Origin: Pedobacter sp. AK013
GTDB lineage: Bacteria; Bacteroidota; Bacteroidia; Sphingobacteriales; Sphingobacteriaceae
Length of the DNA: 64,000 nt
Direction of reading: 5' to 3'
Assembly (NCBI RefSeq): GCF_014205835.1
Contig: NZ_JACHCQ010000010.1
Location: 1 to 64,000 of the forward strand
Position numbers and translations under genes: made by a program. The notes beneath the pieces are model-generated. The model did no database searches and was not told where the DNA came from. It worked only from the letters and a program-made list of their open reading frames with translations. The stretch's first letter is position 1, and each line of letters starts with the position of its first letter. Below are positions 45,420 to 55,387 of this stretch, piece after piece.

Positions 45420-46049
45420 TTACTTCGAATTTGCGTTCAGGATAAAATAATACAGTTCAGTAGGCGAAAAATTGAAGGCACTACCTGTTTCACCTCTAAT
45501 TGATTTGAGCTTTCCATTTTCCTCAGGAAAAATGCTTCTGTAGTATTCGATCTGTGCGCTACCTATGGATTTAATCTTTCCATTTTCTTCAGGAAAAATG
45601 CTTCTGTAATATTCGATGACAACATTACCAATTGATTTGATTTTTCCATCTTCCTCAGGGAAGATGCTTCTATAATATTCGATTGGCATATCACCGATTG
45701 ATTTTACCTTTCCATTTTCTTCGGGAAAGATACTTTTGAAATATTCTATTTTTTTATCGCCGACAGATTTAATTTTACCATTTTCTTCAGGGAAAATACT
45801 TCTATAATATTCAAATTTTTTATCACCGATTGATTTAATCTTCCCATTTTCTTCAGGGAAAATACTTTTGTAGTATTCAAAATTGGTATTACCGATTGAT
45901 TTGATCTTTCCGTTTTCTTCGGGGAAAATGCTTCTGTAATATTTTATTTCGGTGCTCGCTGTAGTTTGTGCTTTTACATTAACTGTATAAGTTAAAAGCA
46001 TGGTTAAGCTTAAAACCTTTAAGCTTAACCTGCTGAATATATTTTTCAT
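45420..46049 (-). CDS. Secreted protein of seven 22-residue repeats
   Basis: A 209-residue protein with a signal peptide (residues 1-28, ending VNVKAQ) and seven tandem units of 22 residues (about residues 36-189), consensus xYYRSIFPEENGKIKSIGxx. Units differ mainly at the four residues following SIG (NTNF, DKKF, DKKI, DMPI, NVVI, SAQI), and at R/K and N/D. At DNA level the units differ at many third positions, so the protein sequence is being conserved rather than freshly copied. Alternating strand-like YYRSI and KIKSI parts around the turn FPEENGK suggest a beta-hairpin repeat. I do not recognise a named family. It is 11 bp after the barrel gene at 46061 and co-transcribed with it. Confidence 0.85.
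   Translation of the reverse strand: MKNIFSRLSLKVLSLTMLLTYTVNVKAQTTASTEIKYYRSIFPEENGKIKSIGNTNFEYYKSIFPEENGKIKSIGDKKFEYYRSIFPEENGKIKSVGDKKIEYFKSIFPEENGKVKSIGDMPIEYYRSIFPEEDGKIKSIGNVVIEYYRSIFPEENGKIKSIGSAQIEYYRSIFPEENGKLKSIRGETGSAFNFSPTELYYFILNANSK
45483..45944 (-). repeat. 66-base tandem coding repeat (seven units)
   Basis: DNA for the seven 22-residue units. The repeated core encodes SIFPEENGKIKSIG. Third-position changes separate neighbouring units (for example cattttcttcaggaaaaat versus catcttcctcagggaagat, plus strand), which indicates long-standing repeats rather than recent slippage. Confidence 0.85.
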
Positions 46050-46060
46050 TTTATTAAATA

Positions 46061-46714
46061 TTAAAAGTGATAATTGAAGGTAAATGTTGGTGTGAAATTT
46101 TGCAGGGCGAGCTTCAGGTTATTGGTTTTGTCATAGTTGTAGAGCGATTCTTCAGCATAGTAATTTTGATGGAAGAAAGATACAACCGGTAATGAAAATT
46201 CCAAGGCTGAATGTTTCGATATGAAATAACTAAAGCCAGGACTTACGCTTGCACCCCATCCCTTTATCTTAGCATCGGTACGGATCAGGTAACCTTCATT
46301 GTCAATACGGTTAAAAGTGTTTACCTGTAGGAGCAGGTTGGCTTGCATGAAAAACTTAAAGCGATCTTTAACGTCGATGTATTTGCGTATGAAAGGAGAA
46401 AAACCAAAGCTAAATTCTTTTACCCCAAGCTGTTCTTCGTAATACCCGTATTCTTCATTCCATGCGATATAATTTTCACCCCTGAGCTTCGAAAGATTTA
46501 AGGGGATTTCTAAACCAATGGCAAAATTATTGGCTAAAAAATAACCTCCTCTTGGCGTTAGGGTAAACGTGTTTAAGCTAGGTGATGAGCTGTTTTGCTT
46601 AGAAGTTCCAAAACTCAGACTTCCGCCAATAAATCCGGTTCCTTTTTCAGTTTGGGCATAGCTGCGCCAACTGATGGCGCATAGCAGCGCCATGATGATT
46701 AATTTAGGTTTCAT
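46061..46714 (-). CDS. Small outer-membrane beta-barrel protein
   Basis: A 217-residue barrel, third paralogue of the group. The mature part after the signal peptide (ISWRSYAQ) begins TEKGTGFIGGSLSFGT; strands include LTPRGGYFLANNFAIGLEIPL and SVSPGFSYFISKHSALEFSLP; the C-terminus is FTFNYHF. A longer frame opens with TTG at 46741, but that stretch (TTGATTACACACAAAAACAC) matches the non-coding leader of the 44571 gene, so the ATG at 46714 is the start. It is followed after 11 bp by the repeat-protein gene, forming a two-gene unit, which suggests that the repeat protein is a partner or cargo of the barrel. Confidence 0.83.
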   Translation of the reverse strand: MKPKLIIMALLCAISWRSYAQTEKGTGFIGGSLSFGTSKQNSSSPSLNTFTLTPRGGYFLANNFAIGLEIPLNLSKLRGENYIAWNEEYGYYEEQLGVKEFSFGFSPFIRKYIDVKDRFKFFMQANLLLQVNTFNRIDNEGYLIRTDAKIKGWGASVSPGFSYFISKHSALEFSLPVVSFFHQNYYAEESLYNYDKTNNLKLALQNFTPTFTFNYHF

Positions 46715-46741
46715 TTTATTTGTGTTTTTGTGTGTAATCAA

Positions 46742-47035
46742 TAATAATCATTATTGAAACAAAAAACAAGAAAACGAACTATTATGTTAGTTACATAAAG
46801 CGGGCTTGGTGAGTGAATTATGAATTCACAGTTCGCGGGGCTGTATTGCAAATCCAGACCAACTTGAAGCAAATGCAGGGACTACATAAGTATTCAGCGA
46901 AGCTAAATCTATCTAGAGGCAGATCTCTCCGCTCCACTGCGTTGCGGTCGAGATGACGGCCTTTTTAGCTAATTAACTAGCTTTAAATAAAAAAATCCCA
47001 TAGAAATTAATCTATGGGATTTGATGATTATGTAT
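46742..47035. other. Gap with degenerate CGTCAT-type repeat and terminator
   Basis: Around 46915-46962 lies agatctctccgctccactgcg ... gtcgagatgacg, which is the degenerate GTCATCTCGAC...GGAGAGATCT repeat often seen between Bacteroidota genes. The clpB terminator, listed separately, closes the gap. No gene is visible. Confidence 0.5.
46993..47022 (-). terminator. Terminator of clpB
   Basis: AAATCCCATAGA (46993-47004) pairs with TCTATGGGATTT (47011-47022), six-base loop; on the minus strand the stem runs straight into TTTTTTTATTT. Confidence 0.85.
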
Positions 47036-49636
47036 TTAATCCGCTTTTTGGTTCAGGAACACAAAATTATGATCAAACATATCCAACTTAATTTTGCTGT
47101 CTTTATCTATCTTACCCGCCAATATCTCTTTCGACAACTCATTTAAGATTCTTTTTTGGATCACTCTTTTTAATGGTCTGGCACCAAACTGAGGATCGTA
47201 ACCCAATTGTGCCAACCAATCTAAAGCTTCATCACTGGCTTCCATTTCTATACCCATTTCGGCCAATGTTTGCTGTACATGTTTAAACTGTAAGCTTACA
47301 ATATTTCTGATTTCGCTGCGGTTTAACGGGGTAAACATAATCAGCTCATCAATCCTGTTCAAAAATTCCGGACGAATGGTCTGTTTTAGTACCTCGAACA
47401 ACTCGTTTTTGGTTTTCGCAATTACTTCCTCGCGGTTTTCATCGTTTAAGTTTTTGAAATTATCTTGAATTAAATGCGCACCAATGTTTGAGGTCATGAT
47501 GATAATGGTGTTTTTAAAATTCACCGTTCTACCTTTATTGTCCGTTAAACGTCCATCATCCAATACCTGTAACAGAATGTTAAATACATCAGGATGTGCT
47601 TTTTCAATCTCATCAAGCAATACCACCGAATAAGGTTTACGCCTAACGGCTTCAGTTAACTGTCCGCCTTCATCATAACCCACATATCCTGGAGGTGCTC
47701 CAATTAAACGTGAAACTGCATGACGCTCCTGGTATTCGCTCATATCGATACGGGTTAAGGCATTTTCATCGTTGAATAAAAATTCGGCCAGGGCTTTTGC
47801 AAGCTCCGTTTTACCTACACCAGTAGTACCTAAAAAGATGAAAGATCCAATTGGCTTACGTTTATCCTGCAAGCCTGCACGCGAGCGGCGAATGGCATCA
47901 GAAATGGCTTCAATTGCTTCATCCTGACCAGCCACACGCTGGTGTAATTCTTCTTCTAAATGAAGTAATTTTTCGCGCTCGCTGGCTATCAGTTTCGTAA
48001 CCGGAATGCCTGTCCAACGGCCTACTACGCCTGCAATATCATCAGCAGTAACCTCTTCCTTAAGCATACGGCTATTGCTTTGCTGGCTTTCTAAATCGGT
48101 TTTAAGTTTTTCAACCTTATCTTGGGCTTCCTTGATTTTTCCGTAACGGATTTCGGCAACTTTACCGTAATCGCCTGCGCGTTCAGCTTGTTCTGCTTCT
48201 AATTTGTAGTGCTCAATTTGCTCCAGTTCGTTATTTACGGCATCTACCAAGTCTTTCTCACCTTGCCATTTCGCTTTAAATTCATCACGTTCTGCTGATA
48301 GATTAGCAATTTCTTCTGAAAGTTCTTTAACCTTCCTATCGTCTTTTTCCCGTTTAATGGCTTCACGTTCAATTTCTAAACGCATAATCTCACGGTCTAG
48401 AGCATCCACATTTTCAGGCACGCTGTCCATCTCCATACGTAATTTAGATGCAGCTTCATCCATTAAATCGATGGCCTTATCTGGCAAGAAACGGTCCGAA
48501 ATATATCGCTGACTCATTTCTACGGCTGCGATAATGGCTTCATCTTTAATCCTTACTTTATGGTGTGTTTCATAACGTTCTTTTAAACCACGGAGGATAG
48601 AAATGGCATCCTGGGTATCAGGTTCTTCAACCATAACCTTTTGGAAACGACGTTCCAAAGCTTTATCTTTTTCTAAATATTTTTGATATTCATCTAAAGT
48701 TGTTGCACCAATGGCACGCAGTTCTCCACGCGCAAGGGCAGGTTTTAAAATGTTGGCTGCATCCATAGCGCCTTCACCGCCACCGGCACCCACCAAAGTG
48801 TGGATCTCATCGATAAACAGGATAATATCACCATCGCTTTGGGTAACCTCTTTAACTACAGCTTTTAAACGCTCTTCAAATTCGCCTTTGTATTTTGCTC
48901 CTGCAATTAAAGCACCCATATCGAGTGAATAAACCACTTTGCTTTTTAAATTTTCAGGTACATCACCTTTTATAATCCTAAAAGCAATTCCTTCGGCAAT
49001 GGCGGTTTTACCCACACCAGGTTCGCCAATTAAAATAGGATTGTTCTTGGTTCTGCGTGATAAGATCTGTATTACCCGGCGGATTTCCTCATCGCGCCCA
49101 ATTACAGGATCTAGTTTTCCGCTTTCTGCGTATTCGTTTAAATTCCTGGCATATTTGCTCAGGGCCTGATAGGTGGCCTCGGCATTTTGATCGGTTACAC
49201 GGTTATCACCACGCAGCTCAATAATGGCTTTTTTAAGGTCTTTTTCGTTAACACCCTGTTCTTTTAGTAATTTAGAAGTGCTATCGTTAACGGCTAGGAT
49301 ACCCAATAATAGATGCTCTACAGATACAAATTCATCTTTAAACTCTTTTAAAAACGTCTGCGCTTTTTGTAAAACGCTATTTGCGTTAGATGACAGATAG
49401 ACATTGCTTCCACTCACTTTCGGGAACTTGGCAATCTCTGCATCTAAATTTTGATTTAATGAATTTAGATTGACGTTTAATTTCTTTAAAACATAAGAAA
49501 CCACGTTTTCATCAACAGTAAGCAAACCTTTAAGCAGGTGTGCCGTTTCAATAGCCTGTTGCTGATTGCCTTGGGCTATTTCAGAAGCCTGTTGAACTGC
49601 TTCCTGGGCTTTTATAGTAAAATTGTTGAAGTTCAT
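47036..49636 (-). CDS. clpB: ATP-dependent disaggregase ClpB
   Basis: An 866-residue Hsp100 chaperone that, with DnaK, pulls aggregated proteins apart in the cytoplasm. All parts are visible: N-terminal Clp repeat domain ([20 protein letters not shown]), first AAA domain with Walker [14 protein letters not shown] and Walker [18 protein letters not shown], the middle coiled-coil domain (about 410-530), second AAA domain with [16 protein letters not shown] and [14 protein letters not shown], and the sensor-2 motif GARPLKR. The length is standard. A lone gene with its own terminator. No CIRCE inverted repeat is seen upstream; control in Bacteroidota is commonly through a sigma factor instead. 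Confidence 0.97.
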   Translation of the reverse strand: MNFNNFTIKAQEAVQQASEIAQGNQQQAIETAHLLKGLLTVDENVVSYVLKKLNVNLNSLNQNLDAEIAKFPKVSGSNVYLSSNANSVLQKAQTFLKEFKDEFVSVEHLLLGILAVNDSTSKLLKEQGVNEKDLKKAIIELRGDNRVTDQNAEATYQALSKYARNLNEYAESGKLDPVIGRDEEIRRVIQILSRRTKNNPILIGEPGVGKTAIAEGIAFRIIKGDVPENLKSKVVYSLDMGALIAGAKYKGEFEERLKAVVKEVTQSDGDIILFIDEIHTLVGAGGGEGAMDAANILKPALARGELRAIGATTLDEYQKYLEKDKALERRFQKVMVEEPDTQDAISILRGLKERYETHHKVRIKDEAIIAAVEMSQRYISDRFLPDKAIDLMDEAASKLRMEMDSVPENVDALDREIMRLEIEREAIKREKDDRKVKELSEEIANLSAERDEFKAKWQGEKDLVDAVNNELEQIEHYKLEAEQAERAGDYGKVAEIRYGKIKEAQDKVEKLKTDLESQQSNSRMLKEEVTADDIAGVVGRWTGIPVTKLIASEREKLLHLEEELHQRVAGQDEAIEAISDAIRRSRAGLQDKRKPIGSFIFLGTTGVGKTELAKALAEFLFNDENALTRIDMSEYQERHAVSRLIGAPPGYVGYDEGGQLTEAVRRKPYSVVLLDEIEKAHPDVFNILLQVLDDGRLTDNKGRTVNFKNTIIIMTSNIGAHLIQDNFKNLNDENREEVIAKTKNELFEVLKQTIRPEFLNRIDELIMFTPLNRSEIRNIVSLQFKHVQQTLAEMGIEMEASDEALDWLAQLGYDPQFGARPLKRVIQKRILNELSKEILAGKIDKDSKIKLDMFDHNFVFLNQKAD

Positions 49637-50281
49637 ATCCCTTTTAAGTCAAAACAAATGCCACGGCCATTTTGATTTTACAATCGGAAATTTTGTCGGT
49701 AATATTTTTATTTTTATGACTAAATTGCTGATTTATAGTGTTTTGTGCTGAAATTTTGTCGTGTTAGAATTGCCAATTGCTAACTGCCGAACCGATTGGA
49801 CATTAAACAAGCTTTATAATTATTATTAACCACCTAAGCCATCTTAGTGCATCTAAGTGATATGGTTAACTGTTTAGTAGGTTTGTATTAACTGCTTATG
49901 GATTTAGACACCATAGGTTTCAACAAACTTAAGGCCTAAGCAAAAGATTCTTCACTGCGTTCAGAATGACAAAGCTGTTCAAAACCTGTGAGGGGTGAGA
50001 AACGACAATATGAAATGCAGGACCCTGTAAAATAAACCTGATAGAACGGAAAGTCCGCAGCGAAGAATGTGGAGTGAGGACTTGAAGAGATAGCAGGGCT
50101 TTCATGGCCCAAAAGCACCGAACCCTGCTTTTCAAAATAATATTGACCACCTAAGTCACCTGAGTGCATGCAAGTGAGGCGTTTAACTAATATTGTTTTA
50201 GACCTCACAGGTTTTATAGTAAAAGTCGTCATCTCGACTTCGTTGCAGTTCACTCGAAATGAATGTATCTAGTATGCCAGA
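49637..50281. repeat. 645 bp gap with direct repeats and repeat remnants
   Basis: Two copies of a phrase beginning CCACCTAAG lie at 49830-49870 and 50147-50189 (accacctaagccatcttagtg versus accacctaagtcacctgagtg). Between them is a GC-richer stretch with aagtccgcagcgaag and gtgaggacttgaag similar to the other gap elements. A CGTCATCTCGAC fragment lies at 50227-50260. No gene. Confidence 0.55.
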
Positions 50282-52957
50282 TTAATTTTTTGCTTTATGC
50301 TCAATCACATATTTACCAGCTGCTAAATTTATTTTTCCAATGTTGTTTATCCTGCCATTTATATAATTATCCATTCCACGCGTAAGTGGGAGGTTAATAG
50401 TGGCTGTAGAATTTGCAGGAATGGTAATATCGTACCTGATTCCATTGTTAATTCTTTTCCATGCACTTACAATTTTACCATATGGACCAATGTGACTGGC
50501 TTCAAAAGAATTTAGGCCCTCCATAATATGCGGATCCAATATCACATGTTTAAAGCCAGGCTGTTTTTCATCTGGCTTAATACCACCTGGCGATTTGTAT
50601 AACCAAGCCCCAATTTCACCGAACATAATATGGTTCATAGAAATATCCGATTTTGCATCTATAGGCCAGTTTTCGTACAAGGTAGTAGCGCCATTTTCCA
50701 TCCACCAGCCCCAGCTTGGATAGGTTTTCTGAGCGGCAACTCTATAAGCAATATCACTATAGCCGTTTTCACTCAATGCATTTAAAATGGCCTTTGTGCC
50801 CAATAAACCAACATCCAAATGGAAACCATCAGCCTCTACGCGTTTGGCCAGGTTTTCGGCAACAAGGGCAATCGATTCTTCAGGAACAATTTTCCAGTAC
50901 AACGGAACGCTCATTTCGGTCTGGATACCAGTGTGGTAAATTCCTTTTTCTTTATTCAGGTATTTTGCATTAAAAGCGTTTTTAATTTTTTTTGCGAGAG
51001 TGATATACTTTTCATAATCATCATTTTTACCTAAAATTTTTGCTGCCTTTGCCAAAATAACCACATCAGCATAATAATAACAGGTAGAGGTAAGTTCGAC
51101 AGGAGATTTAGATTTCACCGGAATCCAATCGCCCAAGCCCCAGGTAGTTAAGCCAGTTGGGTAAGTTTCGTCAATGTGGTTTACATATTTTCTGATATTT
51201 TCATAACAATCAGCAAGTAGTTTTTTGTCGCCATAAAACAGGTAAATGTTCCATGGTATAATGGCAATGGTACTGGTCCAATCGGGTCCGTTGCCCCATT
51301 CGTAACCCCAGCCATCGGTAGGGATAATGGAAGGTAAAACACCATTTGGTTGTTGTTCATCACGGTGATCTGCGAGCCATTTCTCGTAAACGGTAATGCC
51401 GTCAAATCCGTAAAGACCCGTTTCTATCGCAATCTGAGCATCGCCCGTCCACCCATTTTTCTCTCTCTGCGGACAATCTGTAGGGTAGCCAAAAAGATTC
51501 GACAGGTAAGAATTATTGGTAGCGTAATAGATTTTATTAATGATCGACTCTGAAGATTTAACATTACCCACAACCGGGACATCACTATGCATAAAGTAAC
51601 CCACCAGATTTTCTTTTTTCAATTCAATAGGGGCAGAACTGCTTACTTCTACATATTGAAAACCTTTATAATTAAAATGTGGCATAAAACTTTGTTCTCC
51701 TTTTCCGTTTAAAATCAAAATGTCGGTTTGGAAAGGATCAGTATCATCGGTTGGGCGGTAATGGGCATCAATATTCGATATATCCACATGCCCATTGGTA
51801 TATAAACGCTCTCCGTGTTTCAGTTTTATCAGCGTTCCTGCAGGGCCACTTAGCGTGATTTTGCTTACCCCTGAAATATTTCTGCCCAGATCGAACAGGT
51901 ATGTGGTATCGTTAAATTTCCTTAAACTTTTGCTGGCTATCTCTTCAATATTGCGGATAGGGTGTATGGCCTGTGCCACAATATTTTTAGACGGTGCTGA
52001 ACGGTAAATCACATTTTTCCAATCTGTATCGTCGAAATTTGGCATGTTCCAACCTGCTTTTTCCAGGCGGGCATCGTAGTGTTCGGCGGTATAAATACTA
52101 TTAAAAATAATCGGACTTAAAGCTGTTTTCCATTCTTTACCCGATTTAATGATTTCGGTTGTGCCATCTTCATAAGTAATATGTACGTCGAGGCAAAAAG
52201 TTGGTCTGTTGCGCCATGGTGCACGGTCGAAATACCAAACTGCAGTAGATTGGTGGTTGTACCAACCATTGCCTAACAATACGCCAATAGCATTTTTGCC
52301 TTGACTGATGGCCTGGGCTACATCGTAAGTAACGTATAATGTTCGTCTATCAAAACGGGTGTACATCGGGTCCATTCGATGATTGCCAATTTTTTTACCG
52401 TTAATAGAGAGTTCGTACAAGCCAGCTGCGGCGATGTATGCCCTGGCCGACCTGATTTTTTTATTTACGGTAAAGGTCTTTCTGAAATAGGGGGCGGGTT
52501 TAAGCTGGGTATTCTCGGTATCCGAAATCCAGGCGCCCTGCCAGTTTTCCATTTTCATCATGCCTGTTTCGAAGCTGGCGATATATGCCCTGTTTGATTT
52601 CTTTTGCCCTCCATCAGCAATATCTACCCTCCAGAAATATTTAGTAAAAGGTTTTAGTGGCTGGCCCGAATAAATAACCAGATTATTATCTGATTTAACC
52701 CAGCCCGTATTCCAAAGTTTTGCATTGGCTTTAACAAGCAAGGCCGAATCGGTATCTAAAAGAATGCGGTAAGCTGTTTGTTTGGCACCTTGGCTGGTAT
52801 CGTTCATTTGCCAGGTAAAACGTGGGCTAGGATTATCTAAGCCGATGGGGTTAACCAAATATTCGGTTTTTAAAGCGGTAAGTGATTGAGCAAATGTTTT
52901 GGAAAGAGGAGCAAGAGCAAAAAATAAAGTAGTTACCTGAAGAAATCTGAGGTTCAT
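50282..52957 (-). CDS. Secreted GH78 alpha-L-rhamnosidase
   Basis: An 891-residue enzyme that removes terminal L-rhamnose from plant glycosides or pectin (RG-I) side chains. After a signal peptide (to LSKTFAQ, about residue 24) the order of domains is an N-terminal Ig-like domain (LKTEYLVNPIGLDNPSPRFTW), a rhamnosidase N-domain (RKTFTVNKKIRSARAYIAAAGLYEL, GNGWY), a concanavalin-like region (DLGRNISGVSKI) and an (alpha/alpha)6 barrel with YPTDCPQREKNGWTGDAQ, the catalytic region typical of GH78, then a C-terminal beta-domain. It probably works in the periplasm. No SusC/D pair or transporter is next to it. Confidence 0.92.
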   Translation of the reverse strand: MNLRFLQVTTLFFALAPLSKTFAQSLTALKTEYLVNPIGLDNPSPRFTWQMNDTSQGAKQTAYRILLDTDSALLVKANAKLWNTGWVKSDNNLVIYSGQPLKPFTKYFWRVDIADGGQKKSNRAYIASFETGMMKMENWQGAWISDTENTQLKPAPYFRKTFTVNKKIRSARAYIAAAGLYELSINGKKIGNHRMDPMYTRFDRRTLYVTYDVAQAISQGKNAIGVLLGNGWYNHQSTAVWYFDRAPWRNRPTFCLDVHITYEDGTTEIIKSGKEWKTALSPIIFNSIYTAEHYDARLEKAGWNMPNFDDTDWKNVIYRSAPSKNIVAQAIHPIRNIEEIASKSLRKFNDTTYLFDLGRNISGVSKITLSGPAGTLIKLKHGERLYTNGHVDISNIDAHYRPTDDTDPFQTDILILNGKGEQSFMPHFNYKGFQYVEVSSSAPIELKKENLVGYFMHSDVPVVGNVKSSESIINKIYYATNNSYLSNLFGYPTDCPQREKNGWTGDAQIAIETGLYGFDGITVYEKWLADHRDEQQPNGVLPSIIPTDGWGYEWGNGPDWTSTIAIIPWNIYLFYGDKKLLADCYENIRKYVNHIDETYPTGLTTWGLGDWIPVKSKSPVELTSTCYYYADVVILAKAAKILGKNDDYEKYITLAKKIKNAFNAKYLNKEKGIYHTGIQTEMSVPLYWKIVPEESIALVAENLAKRVEADGFHLDVGLLGTKAILNALSENGYSDIAYRVAAQKTYPSWGWWMENGATTLYENWPIDAKSDISMNHIMFGEIGAWLYKSPGGIKPDEKQPGFKHVILDPHIMEGLNSFEASHIGPYGKIVSAWKRINNGIRYDITIPANSTATINLPLTRGMDNYINGRINNIGKINLAAGKYVIEHKAKN

Positions 52958-53034
52958 AGTTTAAAGGTTATAAAACTAAGGTATTAAAATAATGTGCTGT
53001 TATAAGAACGCAATAGAATTTTTACGCATAAAAA

Positions 53035-53056
53035 AAGACGAGGATTAACTCGTCTT
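53035..53056 (-). terminator. Terminator of the pyrE-SRPBCC unit
   Basis: AAGACGAG (53035-53042) pairs with CTCGTCTT (53049-53056), six-base loop; on the minus strand TTTTTTATGCG follows. Confidence 0.75.
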
Positions 53057-53095
53057 CTTTATCTGTGTAATCAATTAAATCTGTGCAATCACTTT

Positions 53096-53494
53096 TTAAC
53101 CTAAGATCTCTTTCAGCTTTTCTGTTTGATGATCAGCCAATTTTTGTAGCGGACCAGATGCCAACATTTTCATCATCATGTTCAGATCAGCTGAGATAAT
53201 GTGTTTGGCCGTAGTTGTTCCATTTCCGTTATCGGTAACCGTCCATTTTAATTCTACATCAAAAGGTGCTTTTTCGCTCGGAATTGCTGTTATTTCTTGG
53301 TTTTCGATACGGCTAGAAATCTTAATAGCCAATTTTGCCATATTCTGTATGGTAAACCGTGCATCATCTTCTGTAGATTCCCAGTTGTAAATATTTTCTG
53401 GCATCAGTTGCTGATGATTATTCATATTGGATAGAAATGCATAAACCTCTGTAACCGGTTTATTTACCTCTACTGTGCTTTCAATAACAGTCAT
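53096..53494 (-). CDS. SRPBCC-family (START-like) protein
   Basis: A 132-residue protein of the helix-grip SRPBCC fold. It begins TVIESTVEVNKPVTEVYAFLSNMNNHQQLMP, the first strand and helix pair of polyketide-cyclase/START-like proteins, and ends in the long C-terminal helix (LNMMMKMLASGPLQKLADHQTEKLKEIL) that covers the ligand groove. Such proteins bind lipids or other hydrophobic ligands; no catalytic residues are known here. It follows pyrE on the same strand after 37 bp and a shared terminator closes the unit, an arrangement common in Bacteroidota, though no functional link to pyrimidine synthesis is evident. Confidence 0.85.
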   Translation of the reverse strand: MTVIESTVEVNKPVTEVYAFLSNMNNHQQLMPENIYNWESTEDDARFTIQNMAKLAIKISSRIENQEITAIPSEKAPFDVELKWTVTDNGNGTTTAKHIISADLNMMMKMLASGPLQKLADHQTEKLKEILG

Positions 53495-53531
53495 TATATA
53501 TTTTTTATTGGTTTTTGTTTTTATTCAAAAC

Positions 53532-54197
53532 TTAAGACTCCGAACTCAAAACTTGTCCTTGTCCCCATTCTGAAGGGTTTAAACGCCATTTGCCTAATAA
53601 TTCCATATCACTTTTGGCAATAATGCTGTGCTCGGCAGCATAATCGATTAAAGCGCCATAGTTTGATAGGGTTAAGTAACGGCATTTTGCAGCGGCGAAA
53701 TTTTCGTCTGCTTTTTCGAAACCATAAGTGAAAATTGCTGCTAAACCAGCTACCGATAAGCCTGCAGCTCTTAGTGCTTCAACAGCCTGTAAACTGCTTT
53801 TTCCGGTTGAAATTAAATCTTCGATTACTACCACACGTTGACCTTCTACCACTTCGCCTTCAATTAAACTTCCGGTGCCATGTTCTTTGGCCTTCGCTCT
53901 TACATAAATAAAAGGTAAACCAAGCTCTTGAGCTACTAAAACGCCCTGTGGGATACCTGCGGTTGCAACACCTGCAATAACATCTACTGAACCAAACTCT
54001 TCTTGTATGGCCTGTGCCAGTTTCTGACGGATGTAAGTTCTAACTTGAGGGTGGGAAAGAGTAATTCTATTGTCGCAATAAATTGGCGATTTCCAGCCTG
54101 ATGCCCAAGTGAAGGGATTGTTTGGCTGTAATTTAATTGCTTTTATCTGTAATAAAAATTCCGCTACCTTTAATTCAATATCACTTTTATTATACAT
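53532..54197 (-). CDS. pyrE: Orotate phosphoribosyltransferase
   Basis: A 221-residue enzyme that joins orotate and PRPP to make orotidine 5'-phosphate, the fifth step of pyrimidine synthesis; cytoplasmic dimer. The PRPP-binding motif is VVVIEDLISTGKSS. Other landmarks are FTWASGWKSPIYCDNR (orotate-site region) and IAGVATAGIPQGVLVA. The length and the start MYNKSDIELKVAEFLLQIKAIKL are typical. First gene in a two-gene unit with the SRPBCC protein. A possible -7 element (TAATTTTG, 54202-54209) lies right against the start, which would make the transcript almost leaderless, but no -33 is seen. Confidence 0.96.
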   Translation of the reverse strand: MYNKSDIELKVAEFLLQIKAIKLQPNNPFTWASGWKSPIYCDNRITLSHPQVRTYIRQKLAQAIQEEFGSVDVIAGVATAGIPQGVLVAQELGLPFIYVRAKAKEHGTGSLIEGEVVEGQRVVVIEDLISTGKSSLQAVEALRAAGLSVAGLAAIFTYGFEKADENFAAAKCRYLTLSNYGALIDYAAEHSIIAKSDMELLGKWRLNPSEWGQGQVLSSES

Positions 54198-54515
54198 GGC
54201 TCAAAATTACAGATTTATTTGTGTTTGTCATAACGTTTATTAAGCCCCTTTGTTTTACATTGGGGAAAGAAAATTGTAGGAATCGGGATTTGATTTCGAC
54301 ATTCCAATACTACAAATATCGGAAATTTTGATGGATGCTAAAAGCTATTTCTTGCCACTTCCTGTAAATCAGCCAAATAAAGAATCGATAGGATTGAAAA
54401 TGTATTAAAAATATAACCACCTACAACTGTAACCACTATACAGATGGTGCGTGTGGTTTTGTTCCGATTTTTACAATTTTGCCATTTAGTATTGCCTTAA
54501 ATTTACGATCTTGTA
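54198..54515. other. Non-coding gap between pyrE and the AraC gene
   Basis: A 318 bp divergent gap. It contains two probable promoters in AT-rich sequence, but I can define neither with certainty. A 25-codon frame at about 54331-54408 is too short and lacks support. No repeat family member is obvious apart from ccacctacaactgtaacc near 54417. Confidence 0.4.
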
Positions 54516-55340
54516 ATGATTAAGGATATGGAATTTAAACAGTTTGTACCTTCAGATACTTTAAAGCCTTATATCAGGCATTATTACATTTTTAAATCGG
54601 ATGTTGATTCTGTTTTTGAAGATGTGGTGTTTCCTAGCGGGGATATGGAGGTGATATTTAACCTTGGCAATGGAAGTTGGGAGTCTTTTGTAGATAATAG
54701 CTTTAAGAAAACCCCGAAGGTTGAATTATGGGGACAGATCACCAAACCTTTATCCATTAGATCAACAGGTAAACACGTTATGTTGGGCATCAAATTTTAC
54801 ACGCATTCTGCATCATACTTTTTTAATGAGCAAATGGGGCTCTTTAATGATTGTATTACCGATCTGCAGGATGTAATAGGAGGTAATGCAAATACCATCC
54901 ATCAAAAATTATTAGAAACCGAAGACGAGCAGAACAGGATTGATCTGTTAGAAGCGTTTCTTTTAAAAAGATTGATCAGCCAAGAAAAAAAGTCCTTTCA
55001 TATTACTAAAGTGGCCGATATTTTAAATAGTATTTTAAAAGATGCTTCGATTAGTAATATCACCAATATTGCCTCAAGACACAATATTACTACGCGTTAT
55101 CTACAGCGGCTATTACAGCAGCATACCGGGCTTTCGCCAAAATCATACGATAAGATTAACCGTTTTCAGCAGAGTTTAAAAATGATCTCTAAAAATGATC
55201 AGCCATTTACTGCCATTGCCTATGCTTGTGGATATTTTGATCAATCACACTTTATCAGAGATTTTAAATCTTTCACGGGGCTTACTCCTTCGAGTTATCT
55301 GGATAACCTTACTCCAGTAAATCAATTGCTTTTTCCATAA
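54516..55340 (+). CDS. AraC-family transcriptional regulator
   Basis: A 274-residue regulator. The N-terminal 160 residues (FVPSDTLKPYIRHYYIFKSD ... VVFPSGDMEVIFNLG) are the DUF6597-type cupin-like sensing domain common in Bacteroidota AraC proteins. The C-terminal 110 residues hold two helix-turn-helix units: VADILNSILKDASISNITNIASRHNITTRYLQRLLQQ and the second with FTAIAYACGYFDQSHFIRDFK followed by FTGLTPSSYL. It probably controls the next two plus-strand genes (55425 and 56214), which have a promoter directly after it; that link is inference. An alternative start is the second Met (54528). Confidence 0.9.
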   Translation: MIKDMEFKQFVPSDTLKPYIRHYYIFKSDVDSVFEDVVFPSGDMEVIFNLGNGSWESFVDNSFKKTPKVELWGQITKPLSIRSTGKHVMLGIKFYTHSASYFFNEQMGLFNDCITDLQDVIGGNANTIHQKLLETEDEQNRIDLLEAFLLKRLISQEKKSFHITKVADILNSILKDASISNITNIASRHNITTRYLQRLLQQHTGLSPKSYDKINRFQQSLKMISKNDQPFTAIAYACGYFDQSHFIRDFKSFTGLTPSSYLDNLTPVNQLLFP

Positions 55341-55352
55341 CTTTTAATCTGT

Positions 55353-55380
55353 TCGGATTTGTACAATCCGATGCTTTTTT
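55353..55380 (+). terminator. Terminator of the AraC gene
   Basis: TCGGATT (55353-55359) and AATCCGA (55365-55371) with a five-base loop, followed by TGC and six T. Confidence 0.6.
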
Positions 55381-55387
55381 AGTGATA

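Noticed and set aside
45483-45944. Regular 66 bp periodicity that could suggest a CRISPR array.
   Set aside because: The repeats are in frame, encode 22-residue units after a signal peptide, and have no unique spacers.
54202-54209. TAATTTTG box at the pyrE start implying leaderless mRNA.
   Set aside because: No -33 element at the proper distance; noted only in the pyrE entry.
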